DNA of 64,000 nucleotides from a virus: the IMG/VR virus record IMGVR_UViG_3300042463_000986, positions 1 through 64,000 of that record; one strand, 5' to 3'. The notes beneath the pieces are model-generated. The model made no database searches, was not told where the DNA came from, and saw only the letters and a program-made list of their open reading frames with translations. A program made the translations under genes and the position numbers. Shown here in pieces: positions 20,204 to 30,201 of this stretch (the first letter of the stretch is position 1; every line of letters starts with the position of its first letter).

Positions 20204-22224
20204 TGGAATTACAAAATATAGATTATAAAGATTGGTTTATAAATCAAAAACGAATTCCAGACAGAGATTCTGTAGAATGTAAACAATTCTTTGATTTCCA
20301 TAAAGATGTTTGTTTAAATGGAGCTATGATGGATGGGGTGTATATCAACCCCTTTTTATATTGGCACTTAAACATCTGGCATACAGAAGTGGATGTAATT
20401 GATAGCTATGGAAGAATAGCTCAAAAATATGCCAATCCATTCTTAAGAGATAATGAGTGGTTGGTGTCTAATGAAATTGATAGAGCCCAAGGAGAAAAGA
20501 AAGGCCTGGTTATTTTAGGAATTAGACGTTTTGCCAAGAGTGTTTTAGAGGCAAGTTATATTGCATGGGGTGCTACATTTGATGAGAATTCTCAAAATAT
20601 TATTGCTGGATTGAACGCTCCAGATATAAAACTGATTACAGATAAGATTGATAAGGGGTTAAATTTTATTCCTGAATATTGGAGATGGCAGAGGATTGAG
20701 GATAATTGGAAAAATCAAGTGACCCTCGGTATCAAAACTAAGAGTGGAGAACGTATTCCTTTTTCTTCTATTCTTATTCGTAACTTAGATGAGGGTAATA
20801 ATGAAGAAGCAATTGCTGGTACAAAACCCCGTAAACTAATTATTGATGAGATAGGAAAAGGATCTTTTCTTAGAGGACTGCAGGCAGCTGTTCCTGGTTT
20901 TACAACACCATTTGGTTGGGGATGTTCTCCAATTCTTACAGGAACAGGGGGAGATATGAAGAAATTTCTTGATGCTAAATCTCTAATGTTTGATGTAGAT
21001 AATTTTAACTTCCTTACATATAATAATAGTAAGGATGATAAACGTATTCATGGGTTGTTTATTTCCCATAAATATAGAATGGAAGCAAAAGAGTCTTCTA
21101 CATTAGGAGCTTTTTTGGAACAGCCTGCATCAAGTGATCTCCATAATATACAGATGTTAGTGTCTAATGAGGAGAAAGCTACAGAGATTACCAACTCAAA
21201 CTTAGAAAAGCTTAAAAAGGCAGGAGACAGAATTGCCTATTTAAAAGAAAAGATGTACTATCCCCAGGAAGTGGATGATATATTCTTAAATGAAGATACA
21301 AATATATTTGATATAGAGGGGGCTAAAAGACAAAAGGCCAGACTTTTACAGCAAGAAAGAACAGGCACTCCTGTCATATTATTTAATGACGGAGAAAAAA
21401 TAGCCCATGAATTTACAGATAAAAGACCTATTTCAAATTTTCCATTAAAGAATAGTGATCTTAAAGACGCTCCTGTAGTGATATATGAGTTTCCTGTAGA
21501 AAATCCTCCTTATGGATTGTATGTTGCTGGGGTGGACCCATATAGACAAGGTAAATCAGCATACAGTTCTTCTTTAGGATCTGTATATGTTTATAAAAGA
21601 ATGCACGATCTTACAGGGGAAAAATATCAAGATATGTTTGTTGCTTCCTATTGTGCACGTCCTGATAAAAAGGAAATATGGGAAGAGCAGGCCAGGATGT
21701 TGATTAAATTCTATAATGCTCGTACGTTGTGTGAGAATGATGATATATCATTTATTGAGTATATGAAAGCTAAGGGAGATGCTCATTATTTAGAGAAGCA
21801 GCCCGAATGGTTAAAAGAGATTGTTCCTAATACAACAGTGAAGAGAGACTATGGAATACACCGTTCCAGTGAAAAGATAATTGACTATTTGCACAACTGT
21901 TTAAAAAAATACACAGAAAGTGTTATATACAAAGAAACCAATGAACAGGGAGATGTTATAAAGGAAGTGCTGGGAATAAGTAAGATATTTGATCCTGTCT
22001 TGTTAGAAGAAATGATACAATATAATGATTCAGGAAACTTTGACCGAATTATTGCTGCAGAACTAGCCATAGCACAAGCTATGAAAATGGATCCTATAAT
22101 GGGAAAAATAGGCGGATCAGGAGATGATAGAGTGCAAGCATTATATTCTAAAAAACCAAAGAATACATTATTTTCACAATCTAATGGATTGTTTAATACT
22201 AAAAAACGTAAATTGTTTACATAA
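20203..22224 (+). CDS. terL: Terminase large subunit
   Basis: This 673-residue packaging motor and nuclease carries a Walker A variant GIRRFAKS (106-113) and Walker B KLIIDEIG (Asp215, Glu216), the ATPase that pumps DNA into the capsid. The C-terminal RNase H-like nuclease begins at GVDPYRQG (Asp445), with an acidic ENDDISF further on, for cutting the concatemer. The Arg-Arg in the P-loop is common in phage TerL. The stop overlaps the portal start. This is the most diagnostic packaging gene here. Confidence 0.9.
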   Translation: MELQNIDYKDWFINQKRIPDRDSVECKQFFDFHKDVCLNGAMMDGVYINPFLYWHLNIWHTEVDVIDSYGRIAQKYANPFLRDNEWLVSNEIDRAQGEKKGLVILGIRRFAKSVLEASYIAWGATFDENSQNIIAGLNAPDIKLITDKIDKGLNFIPEYWRWQRIEDNWKNQVTLGIKTKSGERIPFSSILIRNLDEGNNEEAIAGTKPRKLIIDEIGKGSFLRGLQAAVPGFTTPFGWGCSPILTGTGGDMKKFLDAKSLMFDVDNFNFLTYNNSKDDKRIHGLFISHKYRMEAKESSTLGAFLEQPASSDLHNIQMLVSNEEKATEITNSNLEKLKKAGDRIAYLKEKMYYPQEVDDIFLNEDTNIFDIEGAKRQKARLLQQERTGTPVILFNDGEKIAHEFTDKRPISNFPLKNSDLKDAPVVIYEFPVENPPYGLYVAGVDPYRQGKSAYSSSLGSVYVYKRMHDLTGEKYQDMFVASYCARPDKKEIWEEQARMLIKFYNARTLCENDDISFIEYMKAKGDAHYLEKQPEWLKEIVPNTTVKRDYGIHRSSEKIIDYLHNCLKKYTESVIYKETNEQGDVIKEVLGISKIFDPVLLEEMIQYNDSGNFDRIIAAELAIAQAMKMDPIMGKIGGSGDDRVQALYSKKPKNTLFSQSNGLFNTKKRKLFT

Positions 22225-24809
22225 TGGCAATAATAAGATATACAAAAGATGCTACCATAAGGTATGCCTATTTAAACATATTTCCAGATCAGTTTAAAAC
22301 TGATAAAGAGAAGGAAGATGAAAGTTGGGTGAAAAACACAATGGACTATTTTGCTAACAAGGCCTATGCTGAATATGTAAAAAACAGAGATACATTTGTT
22401 AAAAACTACGATCTTATTAAGGGTATTTTAAGAATGGAAGATTTTTATCAGGAGCCTCAGGTGAAGAGTTTTACAGAAATGCTAACAACAGATCTTGAAC
22501 TTCCTGCATATGTAAAACATTATTCTATTCTCACTACACCAATTAATGAGCTTGTAGGAGAAATTTCTAAAAGACCAGATGCATTTAGAGTGAAAGCTTT
22601 TGATGAAGATAGTCAGTCTGAAGAGTTAGAATTTAAAACTAAGATATTACAAGATTTTGTAATTAGTCAGGCTAAACAAAAGATAATGGAACAAGCCTCC
22701 CTCCAAGGACAAGAACTTGGGGAAGAGGAGCTTCAACAAATGACAATGGATGATGTAAAGGATGAACTTGATAATTACACATCTATAGCTGAAAAATGGG
22801 CCAATCATATTCTTACATGCCAAAAAGCCGAGTTTGTTCTAAAAGAAAAAAGTGAAGATGCTTTTAGAGATATGCTTATATCTGCTAGAGAATTCTATCA
22901 TATATATGAGGATAATTCAAAACTTGGGTTTAATATAGAAGTGGCCAATCCTAAAAATACATGGTTTCTTACCACTCCAGATAGAAAATATATATCAGAT
23001 CCTACAGGAAGAGCGCAGGGAGCATATGCTGCTGGTATAGTGCAGGTGATGGAACTCTCCGAAATAATTGAAAGTATTCCAGATCTTACTAAGGAAGAGA
23101 TAGATCATTTACGTTCATCTCTCCAAGATTACGGATTAATTAATGTGCGTGAATCCAACCTTGGAAATCCTGATGCTGCTCCAGGTATAGATTCTGTTCA
23201 ATATGACACTTATGATCCTGCTGTTCTTCAGACACGTATGATTATAGAAAGTGAAATGAAAGAAAACAATGATGGATTAAAAGATTTCTTAGGCCTTACA
23301 TCAAATGTGTCTTCTTTTGGATACAAATATGTGGTGGTTAGGGCATATTGGATTTCTAAAAAGAAAATAGGTAAGTTGATTTATTTGGATGAGATGGGAA
23401 ATGAGCAATCTATGCTTGTAGACGAAAATTATAAATCAAACACAATTCCTACACAGCAGTCTTTAGAATGGGGATGGATTAATCAATGGTATCAAGGAAT
23501 AAAGATAGGACCAGACATCTACCATATAAAACCTTACAAATTATTAAATTATTGTCCTATAATAGGAACTATTCATGAGGTGAAAAATACAGAGGCTAAA
23601 TCTTTAGTAGACCTTATGAAACCTTTCCAAGTGCTGTACAATGTTTGTATGAACCAGCTTTATAAACTTCTTGAAAAGGAAGTGGGTAAAGTGTATTTAA
23701 CATCCATAAGACACGTTCCTATTCCAAAAGATGGGGATGCGCAGGATGCTTTAGATGTTTGGGAAATGGAAGCAAGAAACAGGGGTATAGTTTTTATAGA
23801 TGATAGTCCTGAGAATTTAAAATCTCCTAGCTCTTTTAACCAGTTTAGAGATATAGATCTTACACGTACACAGGAAATTCAATCTCGTTATCAGCTTGCT
23901 ATGCAACTTAAAACTGAGTGTTGGGAATTAATCGGTATGTCTAGACAAAGAATGGGTTCTATATCTGCAAGTGAATCTGCTACAGGAACTAATGCAGCAC
24001 TTACTCAATCTTATTCCCAGACAGAGCCATTATTTGTAGCCCATGAATATGTATTGGGCCAACTATATCAAGCAATCATTGACGCAGCTTTATATGTAGA
24101 AAGTAAAAAACCACAATCCACCCTATCATACATCACTTCTGAAGGAGAATCTGCTTTTGTTCAGGTGAATGGATCCGATCTTAAGTTTAGAGATATTAAA
24201 GTGTTTTTAACTAACAGACCAGAAGATCAGAAGTTGTTTAATGAGATTAGAAGTCTTTCTCAAGCTGCTCTTCAAAATGGTGCCAGTCTTCATGATGTTA
24301 TTGAGTTGTATTCTACAAACTCTGTTAGACAGATGAAGAAAGTGTTTAAGACGCTTAAAGAAAGACAGGAACAAATGCAAGACCAACAAATGCAACAGCA
24401 GCAGCAGCAAATGGAACAACAGCAAGAACAAGCTCAAGCTGCCCTTCAACAGGCCCAACAGCAGCATGAAGAAAAACTTGCTCACGATGATTACCAAAAA
24501 GAACTTGATAGACTATCTAAAGAGAAAATTGCTATCATTTCTGCTACAGGATATGGTAAAGTGGAGAGCGAAGATGTAAATCAAAATGCTGTACCAGATG
24601 TTTTAGAGATGAGTAGACTGGCTGCAGAACAAGTGAGAACCACTAAAGACTACGAAACTAAAATGGCAGATATAAATGCTAAGAACAGATTGGCTAACCA
24701 AAAACTTCAAGTGGAAAGAGAAAAACTTCAAGTGGCCAGGGAAAATCAAGCAAACGATCTTGCTATTGCAAAAGAAAATGCAAAAGGTAGAGCAAAAACT
24801 AAAAAATAA
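22224..24809 (+). CDS. Portal protein
   Basis: An 861-residue protein immediately after terL and before the scaffold/capsid genes, the usual place and size for a crAss-like portal. It would form the dodecameric ring through which DNA enters and leaves. The C-terminal 150 residues are a glutamine-rich coiled coil (Q-run near residues 716-750) followed by a charged helix with repeated KLQVEREKLQVA. The body has the mixed pattern typical of large portals. Assignment is by position and size plus general character. Confidence 0.8.
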   Translation: MAIIRYTKDATIRYAYLNIFPDQFKTDKEKEDESWVKNTMDYFANKAYAEYVKNRDTFVKNYDLIKGILRMEDFYQEPQVKSFTEMLTTDLELPAYVKHYSILTTPINELVGEISKRPDAFRVKAFDEDSQSEELEFKTKILQDFVISQAKQKIMEQASLQGQELGEEELQQMTMDDVKDELDNYTSIAEKWANHILTCQKAEFVLKEKSEDAFRDMLISAREFYHIYEDNSKLGFNIEVANPKNTWFLTTPDRKYISDPTGRAQGAYAAGIVQVMELSEIIESIPDLTKEEIDHLRSSLQDYGLINVRESNLGNPDAAPGIDSVQYDTYDPAVLQTRMIIESEMKENNDGLKDFLGLTSNVSSFGYKYVVVRAYWISKKKIGKLIYLDEMGNEQSMLVDENYKSNTIPTQQSLEWGWINQWYQGIKIGPDIYHIKPYKLLNYCPIIGTIHEVKNTEAKSLVDLMKPFQVLYNVCMNQLYKLLEKEVGKVYLTSIRHVPIPKDGDAQDALDVWEMEARNRGIVFIDDSPENLKSPSSFNQFRDIDLTRTQEIQSRYQLAMQLKTECWELIGMSRQRMGSISASESATGTNAALTQSYSQTEPLFVAHEYVLGQLYQAIIDAALYVESKKPQSTLSYITSEGESAFVQVNGSDLKFRDIKVFLTNRPEDQKLFNEIRSLSQAALQNGASLHDVIELYSTNSVRQMKKVFKTLKERQEQMQDQQMQQQQQQMEQQQEQAQAALQQAQQQHEEKLAHDDYQKELDRLSKEKIAIISATGYGKVESEDVNQNAVPDVLEMSRLAAEQVRTTKDYETKMADINAKNRLANQKLQVEREKLQVARENQANDLAIAKENAKGRAKTKK

Positions 24810-25339
24810 TGTTTGATAAATTAATAGACCTTCTTACACAATGGTGGCTGGAAATATCCCCAGCCATCATTATTAGGGACTATGAAGAAGCTGTCCTTTT
24901 AAGACTTGGTAAATATAGAAAAAATCTATATCCAGGATTTTATTTTAAAATACCTATAGTGGATGAAGTGATTGTACAGCATGTTGTTGTCACCACATTA
25001 AGCCTCTCTGCCCAGTCTTTATATACTAAGGACAAACAAAACATTGTTGTCAAGGGGGTGATTAAATATAAAATAGCAGATGTAAAGACATTTTTATTAG
25101 AAGTGTTTGATGCTCAAGATGCTATAGCAGATATGTCACAAAGTATTATAAAAAATGTTATTATGTCTATGACTCTTGATGAATGCACAGATGTTGAATT
25201 AGATAATATTCTCACTAAAAAAATGAGAGTGGAAGCAAAGAAGTGGGGAGTGGAAATACAACAAGTGACACTAACAGACCTTGCTCCTATCAGAAGTTTT
25301 AGAATATTAAATGATACAATAACAAATAAACTTGATTAG
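24809..25339 (+). CDS. SPFH/stomatin (band 7) domain protein, 176 aa
   Basis: The pattern DYEEAVLLRLGKYRKNLYPG, then FYFKIPIVDEV, is the band 7 signature seen in stomatin, prohibitin and HflK/HflC (hydrophobic N-terminus, R-x-G-K/R-Y, pG-x-x-x-x-i-P). A hydrophobic segment (LLTQWWLEISPAIII) at the N-terminus may attach it to the membrane. SPFH proteins form membrane rings that control protease access. It overlaps the portal stop, so it is co-translated with head genes. Its role in the virion or in the cell is unknown. Confidence 0.75.
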   Translation: MFDKLIDLLTQWWLEISPAIIIRDYEEAVLLRLGKYRKNLYPGFYFKIPIVDEVIVQHVVVTTLSLSAQSLYTKDKQNIVVKGVIKYKIADVKTFLLEVFDAQDAIADMSQSIIKNVIMSMTLDECTDVELDNILTKKMRVEAKKWGVEIQQVTLTDLAPIRSFRILNDTITNKLD

Positions 25340-25397
25340 AGTAAAAATGATTAATGCTATATTATCAGCAAAAATGGTCCATATACATCATATAGTC

Positions 25398-25428
25398 TTT
25401 GATATTAAGTTTATATAATATACTTTTA
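25398..25428 (+). promoter_or_regulatory. Promoter before the scaffold and capsid genes
   Basis: TTTG (25398-25401), a 19-base spacer, and TACTTTTA (25421-25428) match the host pattern except for a final A instead of G. It lies in the 117-base gap before 25457, giving separate high expression to scaffold and capsid. Confidence 0.5.
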
Positions 25429-25456
25429 CATCTGAAAACCAACTAAAAAACTACAT

Positions 25457-26707
25457 ATGGCTGAAAATCTAGATAGTCCATCTTTTAATTTTGGGATTGA
25501 GAACACTATGGAAATGGGATTGGGTAATGCAGAATTACTTAATGATCTTATGGGTGCAGAAACTTCCACTAGTAATCCTGATGATATTAAAGATATTAAA
25601 GAGGAAGATCCAAAACCTGCTTCCCCCAAAACTACTGTAGATAAACCTAAACAAGAATCTCCTAAAGAAGACACAGAAGAAAAGACTAAAAAGTCTTTAC
25701 AGGATTTTTTATTAGGTGGAGATGATGATGAAGAAGAAACAGATAGTGATGAGCCTCCTACTAAGGCTCCTGCAAAACCAGAAGAGGCTGACAACAATGA
25801 TGGAGAAGAGTCTGAAGAGGTTAGTCAATTTACAGCATTATCTAATGACTTATTCAAACTTGGTGTATTTACTAAGGAAGATGGAGAAGATGATGATGTA
25901 ACAATTTCTACCCCAGAAGAATTCTTAGAAAGGTTTAATGCAGAGAAAAAGAAAGGTGCTATTGAAGTGGTAAATAACTTCATTGGTCAATTTGGTGAAG
26001 ACTATCAACAAGCATTTGATGCCATATTTGTAAAAGGAGTGGATCCTAAAGAATATTTTGGTGTTTATAATAATATACAAAATTTTGCTGAACTAGATCT
26101 TTCAGAGGAAGCTAATCAAGTGGCAGTGATTAAACAAGCATTAGCTGATCAAGGATTTGATCCTGAAGATGTTACAACAGAAGTGGAGCGTTTAAAGAAC
26201 TATGGTGATCTTGAGACTGTAGCTGCAAAACACCACAAAGTACTAGTAAAAAAAGAATCAGCAAAGCTTCAACAAATGGAGCAAGAGAACGAAAAAAGAT
26301 TACAACAACAACAAGCGGTTAAACAACAATATTATAATAACGTTCAAACTATTTTGCAAGATAAAGTGAAAACAAAAGAGTTTGACGGTATTCCAATTAA
26401 CCCAAAACTGGCTGGTGAACTACAAGATTTCCTATTAGTAGATAAGTATAAAACAACTTCTGGCGAAACTTTAACAGATTTTGACAGAACAATTCTAGAA
26501 TTAAAAAGACCAGAAAACCACGAAATGAAAGTTAAAGTGGGTCTTTTATTAAAAATTTTAGAAAAAGATCCTATGTTATCTACAATACAAAAAACAGGCC
26601 TCACCAAAAAGTCTAATGAATTGTTTGGTGAAGTGGCTAGACAGGTGACAAAATCTGCTGTTAAAACAGGGAAATCAGCCAGTGCTACAACATCATGGTT
26701 TCAATAA
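25457..26707 (+). CDS. Acidic scaffold-like head protein
   Basis: A 416-residue protein whose residues about 35-120 are extremely Asp/Glu-rich with Pro/Lys (LLGGDDDEEETDSDEPP). The rest is a charged helical region. It lies directly before the major capsid gene, and acidic helical proteins there are typically scaffolds, removed or cleaved during head assembly. The ending AVKTGKSASATTSWFQ could be a capsid-binding tail. Functional assignment is positional. Confidence 0.65.
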   Translation: MAENLDSPSFNFGIENTMEMGLGNAELLNDLMGAETSTSNPDDIKDIKEEDPKPASPKTTVDKPKQESPKEDTEEKTKKSLQDFLLGGDDDEEETDSDEPPTKAPAKPEEADNNDGEESEEVSQFTALSNDLFKLGVFTKEDGEDDDVTISTPEEFLERFNAEKKKGAIEVVNNFIGQFGEDYQQAFDAIFVKGVDPKEYFGVYNNIQNFAELDLSEEANQVAVIKQALADQGFDPEDVTTEVERLKNYGDLETVAAKHHKVLVKKESAKLQQMEQENEKRLQQQQAVKQQYYNNVQTILQDKVKTKEFDGIPINPKLAGELQDFLLVDKYKTTSGETLTDFDRTILELKRPENHEMKVKVGLLLKILEKDPMLSTIQKTGLTKKSNELFGEVARQVTKSAVKTGKSASATTSWFQ

Positions 26708-26741
26708 ACAATTTATACATTTAAATTAAAAAATAACACAA

Positions 26742-28295
26742 ATGGCAATTCAAACTATTCCAGGTTTAACTGGATTTACTTATGCTCGTGTGGCCTCTAT
26801 GGACAAACGTGCTGTTGGTAAATTAACAGATTCTAACCACTTGGAAAGCTTTCACTCAACTGAGCCTGCTGATTATGATAAAAAAATCATCAGCTTATAC
26901 ACTCAGAGCTCATTGTACAGCAATGACTTTTTGGATATGATTAATAAGAGCACTCCTTATTACATCGACAATAACAGTGATGCTTGGAAGTGGCAAGTAC
27001 AAGTTCCTTACAAATTTCCTAAAATCATTGATGTTCCAGATAGCACAATCAATTTGAGCAAGCCTGGTATTGATGGCCAAGAGTTTTCTCTTGTATTAGA
27101 CACAAATGAGTTCTCTAAGAACGCTATTGTTTCTGTAGGATCTCGTCAGTATGGACCTCGTTTCTACGTAATTAAAGATCCTGTTCCTTGGAACATGGGC
27201 TACCTTTACACTTTCACTTTAGTAACTGACAACCCAACAGTTGATTTCGTAAGCTCTACCTTCTTACAGACTGGTATTGAATTGGAATTAGTTGATGCAG
27301 CTATTGGTGAATTTGATCAAGATCTTTTAGGTCTTCCTCGTTTAGGTGAGCAAATCACTATGTTTGAATCTTTAGGTTCTGCATATGGTTATGAGCACAA
27401 AATCACTGAGTGGGCTGATGACAAAATGATGAGAGATGCTTCTGGTAAGCCTCTAGACATTTTAGTATATGCTCCTCAACGTAGAAATCAACTTCCTTTA
27501 ACTCGTAATGATGTTAAATGGGAACCATTTATTGAATTCTGGATGCGTAAATCTATGCTTGAGTTGAAAGTTAAGCGTATGATTTGGAGCAAACCAGGTA
27601 CAGTGAAAACAAACGGTTCTAAGCAAGAGTTGAAGCGTACATCTGCAGGTGTTTACCACAGAATGCGTAACAACGGTAACTTAGTACAATACAACCGTGG
27701 TGAGTTCTCTGCTAACTTAATCCGTTCAGTTTTTGGAGATCTTTTCTACAGACGTGTGGATGTTAAAGACCGTAAGGTTAAAATGTACACTAACGAAGCT
27801 GGTTTTGATGTATTCCAACAAGCTTTAAAGAATGACGCTTTGAATAGTGGTCTTACTTTCATGGCTGATTCTGGAAATCGTTATATGCAAGGAGAAGGTC
27901 AACACATCACTTACAACTTTGCTTTCGATGCAATGGTTACTCGTGAGACTGGTCGTGTTGAACTAATTCACTTAAAAGAGTTAGATCTTCCTCAATCAAA
28001 CTTAGAATTTGGTCAGAACAAAAAGAGCACTCCAGTATTCATGGTGTTTGATGTGTCTCCAATGTCTGATGGTTCTATGATTAATAATATTCGTGAAGTG
28101 AGAATGAAGGGTGCACCTTCTATGACTTGGGGATATATTGATGGTACTCGTCACCACTTAGGTTTTGCTAAGTCTCAAGGTATGAGTTCTGCAAACAAAT
28201 TCCCTGGTTACGAAATCTGGATGAAAGATCGTTGTGATGTATTCATCGAAGATTTATCTCGTACCGTTTTAATTGAGGAAATACCACAATTCTAG
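26742..28295 (+). CDS. Major capsid protein
   Basis: 517 residues, following the scaffold-like gene with 34 bases of AT-rich leader. Size, position and composition match the HK97-fold capsid proteins of crAss-like phages. Codon use is distinct: arginine is mostly CGT here while neighbours use AGA, and C-ending codons are more frequent, a mark of very high expression. No obvious cleavage site is visible. Assignment is confident by context. Confidence 0.8.
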   Translation: MAIQTIPGLTGFTYARVASMDKRAVGKLTDSNHLESFHSTEPADYDKKIISLYTQSSLYSNDFLDMINKSTPYYIDNNSDAWKWQVQVPYKFPKIIDVPDSTINLSKPGIDGQEFSLVLDTNEFSKNAIVSVGSRQYGPRFYVIKDPVPWNMGYLYTFTLVTDNPTVDFVSSTFLQTGIELELVDAAIGEFDQDLLGLPRLGEQITMFESLGSAYGYEHKITEWADDKMMRDASGKPLDILVYAPQRRNQLPLTRNDVKWEPFIEFWMRKSMLELKVKRMIWSKPGTVKTNGSKQELKRTSAGVYHRMRNNGNLVQYNRGEFSANLIRSVFGDLFYRRVDVKDRKVKMYTNEAGFDVFQQALKNDALNSGLTFMADSGNRYMQGEGQHITYNFAFDAMVTRETGRVELIHLKELDLPQSNLEFGQNKKSTPVFMVFDVSPMSDGSMINNIREVRMKGAPSMTWGYIDGTRHHLGFAKSQGMSSANKFPGYEIWMKDRCDVFIEDLSRTVLIEEIPQF

Positions 28296-28306
28296 ATTCC
28301 TCCTCT

Positions 28307-28456
28307 AAGAATAGTATTCTTAGACCGCTTCCAAAAGAAGCTCATAAATTCAAGAAGAGAATGCCCCCCACTTCAGGGTGGGGGAGCTCTTCTTAAAATA
28401 CAGATGGATGTGTTGGGGTGTCTCCCAGCAGCATACTCTTCGATGAGAACCATCTG
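28307..28456 (+). ncRNA. Structured intergenic RNA after the capsid gene
   Basis: Three elements lie in the gap. There is a 6-bp hairpin AAGAAT/ATTCTT (28307-28321) and a 15-bp two-part stem, AAGAAGAG...CCCCCAC / GTGGGGG...CTCTTCTT (28352-28394). A third helix, CAGATGG (28401-28407) / CCATCTG (28450-28456), encloses TGGGG/TCCCA and CTC/GAG hairpins like a small three-way junction. No U-run follows the long stem, so it is not a standard terminator. It may set mRNA stability or downstream output. Confidence 0.5.
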
Positions 28457-28481
28457 CTAAAAAACCAAATAAAAACTACAT

Positions 28482-29450
28482 ATGGGTAAGATAGGCAAAA
28501 TTTCAACTATTAAGAAAGACTACAACAACTCTCAATTGCAAACAATGCAGGGAGGGCTTTCTCAAAAAGGTATGACAAGGATTCCTGGTACAGGTGTATT
28601 TAAGTATCCTTATAAGGAACTTGATGGACAATATAGAACAGGGCTTGATCCTAATGCTGCTTATATTCGTAGAATTTCTGATCCTTTAGAAAGAGAGATG
28701 GAAGTTGAACGTGTAACAGCTCTTAAGACAAAACTTGAAGCAGCTCTTGGAGATGTTAATCTAGGGTCTAGATCTAGTTTCTGGAACTATGGATTGTCTA
28801 CATCTACAGATGACACTTTACATGTTCAACCTGTAAAATTGTTAGATGGAGATAACTATTTTGATTTAGCACAACCTTTACAAGAATTAGCTTTCTCATG
28901 GTTAAGAGTACATCCTACAATTGCATCCTCTTATCAAGCATGGGAAAGAGGAGAATTTGCTGCAGAAACACAATTTTATGTAGCAGATGATGAGATTGAA
29001 AATGCTGTTATATTCAAAAAGAAACAACTTATCAACAAAGCAATTGTTAAGTTTGACTCTATGACACCAGATAAAAAGAAAAAGGTGGCTAGATTGTTAG
29101 GACTTCCAGTTACAGATGATACCAAAGAAGAAGTGGTATATAATCTTGTAGATAATGTTTTAAAACAAACAGAGTTCAAAACAGGTAAATACCAAGGATT
29201 AACACCAGTTGAAGTTTTTAATAGATTTGCAGATATGAAGGAAAATCTTCTTCACATTAAAGATCTTGTTAAACAGGCCCTTACCCATTCGATTTATAGA
29301 GCAAAGGCAAATGGAAAAATTTACGAAGGTGAATTTGAGGTGGCAAAAGATGAAGACGATTTAGTTAAATTCCTTGCTGATGACGATAATCAAGATGAAT
29401 TGATTACACTAGAACAAAAAGTAAAAACTAAAAAATTAGCTTCTGTATGA
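28482..29450 (+). CDS. Virion structural protein after capsid, 322 aa
   Basis: Helical protein with a Gly-rich start, a conserved-looking SFWNYGLSTSTDDTLHVQP and a long charged C-terminal half. It sits where crAss-like phages encode a conserved structural protein between the capsid and the connector genes. It could be an internal head or ring protein. No fold was recognised directly. Its stop overlaps the next ATG. Confidence 0.6.
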   Translation: MGKIGKISTIKKDYNNSQLQTMQGGLSQKGMTRIPGTGVFKYPYKELDGQYRTGLDPNAAYIRRISDPLEREMEVERVTALKTKLEAALGDVNLGSRSSFWNYGLSTSTDDTLHVQPVKLLDGDNYFDLAQPLQELAFSWLRVHPTIASSYQAWERGEFAAETQFYVADDEIENAVIFKKKQLINKAIVKFDSMTPDKKKKVARLLGLPVTDDTKEEVVYNLVDNVLKQTEFKTGKYQGLTPVEVFNRFADMKENLLHIKDLVKQALTHSIYRAKANGKIYEGEFEVAKDEDDLVKFLADDDNQDELITLEQKVKTKKLASV

Positions 29451-30178
29451 TACCCGTAGATAGTTTATTATATAAAATTGATCAGAAACTAAATAAACTA
29501 TCAACAAATGATCATCAGGAGATTCCTTTAGAAGATAAAATATTAGCTTTAAATGAAGCTCAAATAAAGCTGATTAAACAAAAGGTTGATGGATTTAGTA
29601 CTGTTTCTGGACTTGGATTAGATTCTTTTAAAAAGAGATATGAAGATTTACAGAGTCTTATAGTACCTTATAACAAGGGCAAACTTGATGTAAAAATCAA
29701 AAATATTGAACTAAATCAATGGTCAGCTGATATTCATAAATTAGATCCAAAATACATGTTCTATGTTGATAGTTATGTCATAGCTGACAAGGGAATATGT
29801 AAAGATAGAAAAATATGGATTAATAGAGATCTTGCTAAACACGGAGACCTTTCTTTAATTTTAAACAATGATCACTATAAACCATCTTTTGAATATCAGG
29901 AAACTTTTAATTTTTTATCCTCTGATGAGATTTCTATATTCACAGACGGAACATTTACACCAAAGGATATATACATTTCTTATATGAGATACCCAGTGTA
30001 TATTGATAAAGAAGGATATATAAAATTTGATGGCCAAGAATCAATAAATCAAGATTGCGAACTTGAGACTTATCTGGAGGATGAACTTCTAGATCTTACA
30101 GTACAAAATCTTGCTATGTACACAGAAAATGCTGCAGCAATGCAGAGTGCTCAATATAGAATACAAACAAACGAATAG
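29447..30178 (+). CDS. Connector/adaptor-like protein, 243 aa
   Basis: The N-terminus VDSLLYKIDQKLNKLSTNDH...EDKILALNEAQIKLIKQKVDG resembles the helical start of head-tail adaptor proteins in short-tailed phages, with the LNEAQ pattern before the core. It begins four bases inside the end of the upstream gene. It would sit under the portal and close the neck. Assignment is from pattern and place. Confidence 0.5.
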   Translation: MIPVDSLLYKIDQKLNKLSTNDHQEIPLEDKILALNEAQIKLIKQKVDGFSTVSGLGLDSFKKRYEDLQSLIVPYNKGKLDVKIKNIELNQWSADIHKLDPKYMFYVDSYVIADKGICKDRKIWINRDLAKHGDLSLILNNDHYKPSFEYQETFNFLSSDEISIFTDGTFTPKDIYISYMRYPVYIDKEGYIKFDGQESINQDCELETYLEDELLDLTVQNLAMYTENAAAMQSAQYRIQTNE

Positions 30179-30201
30179 TCAACAATTTAAATTAAAATAA
30201 A

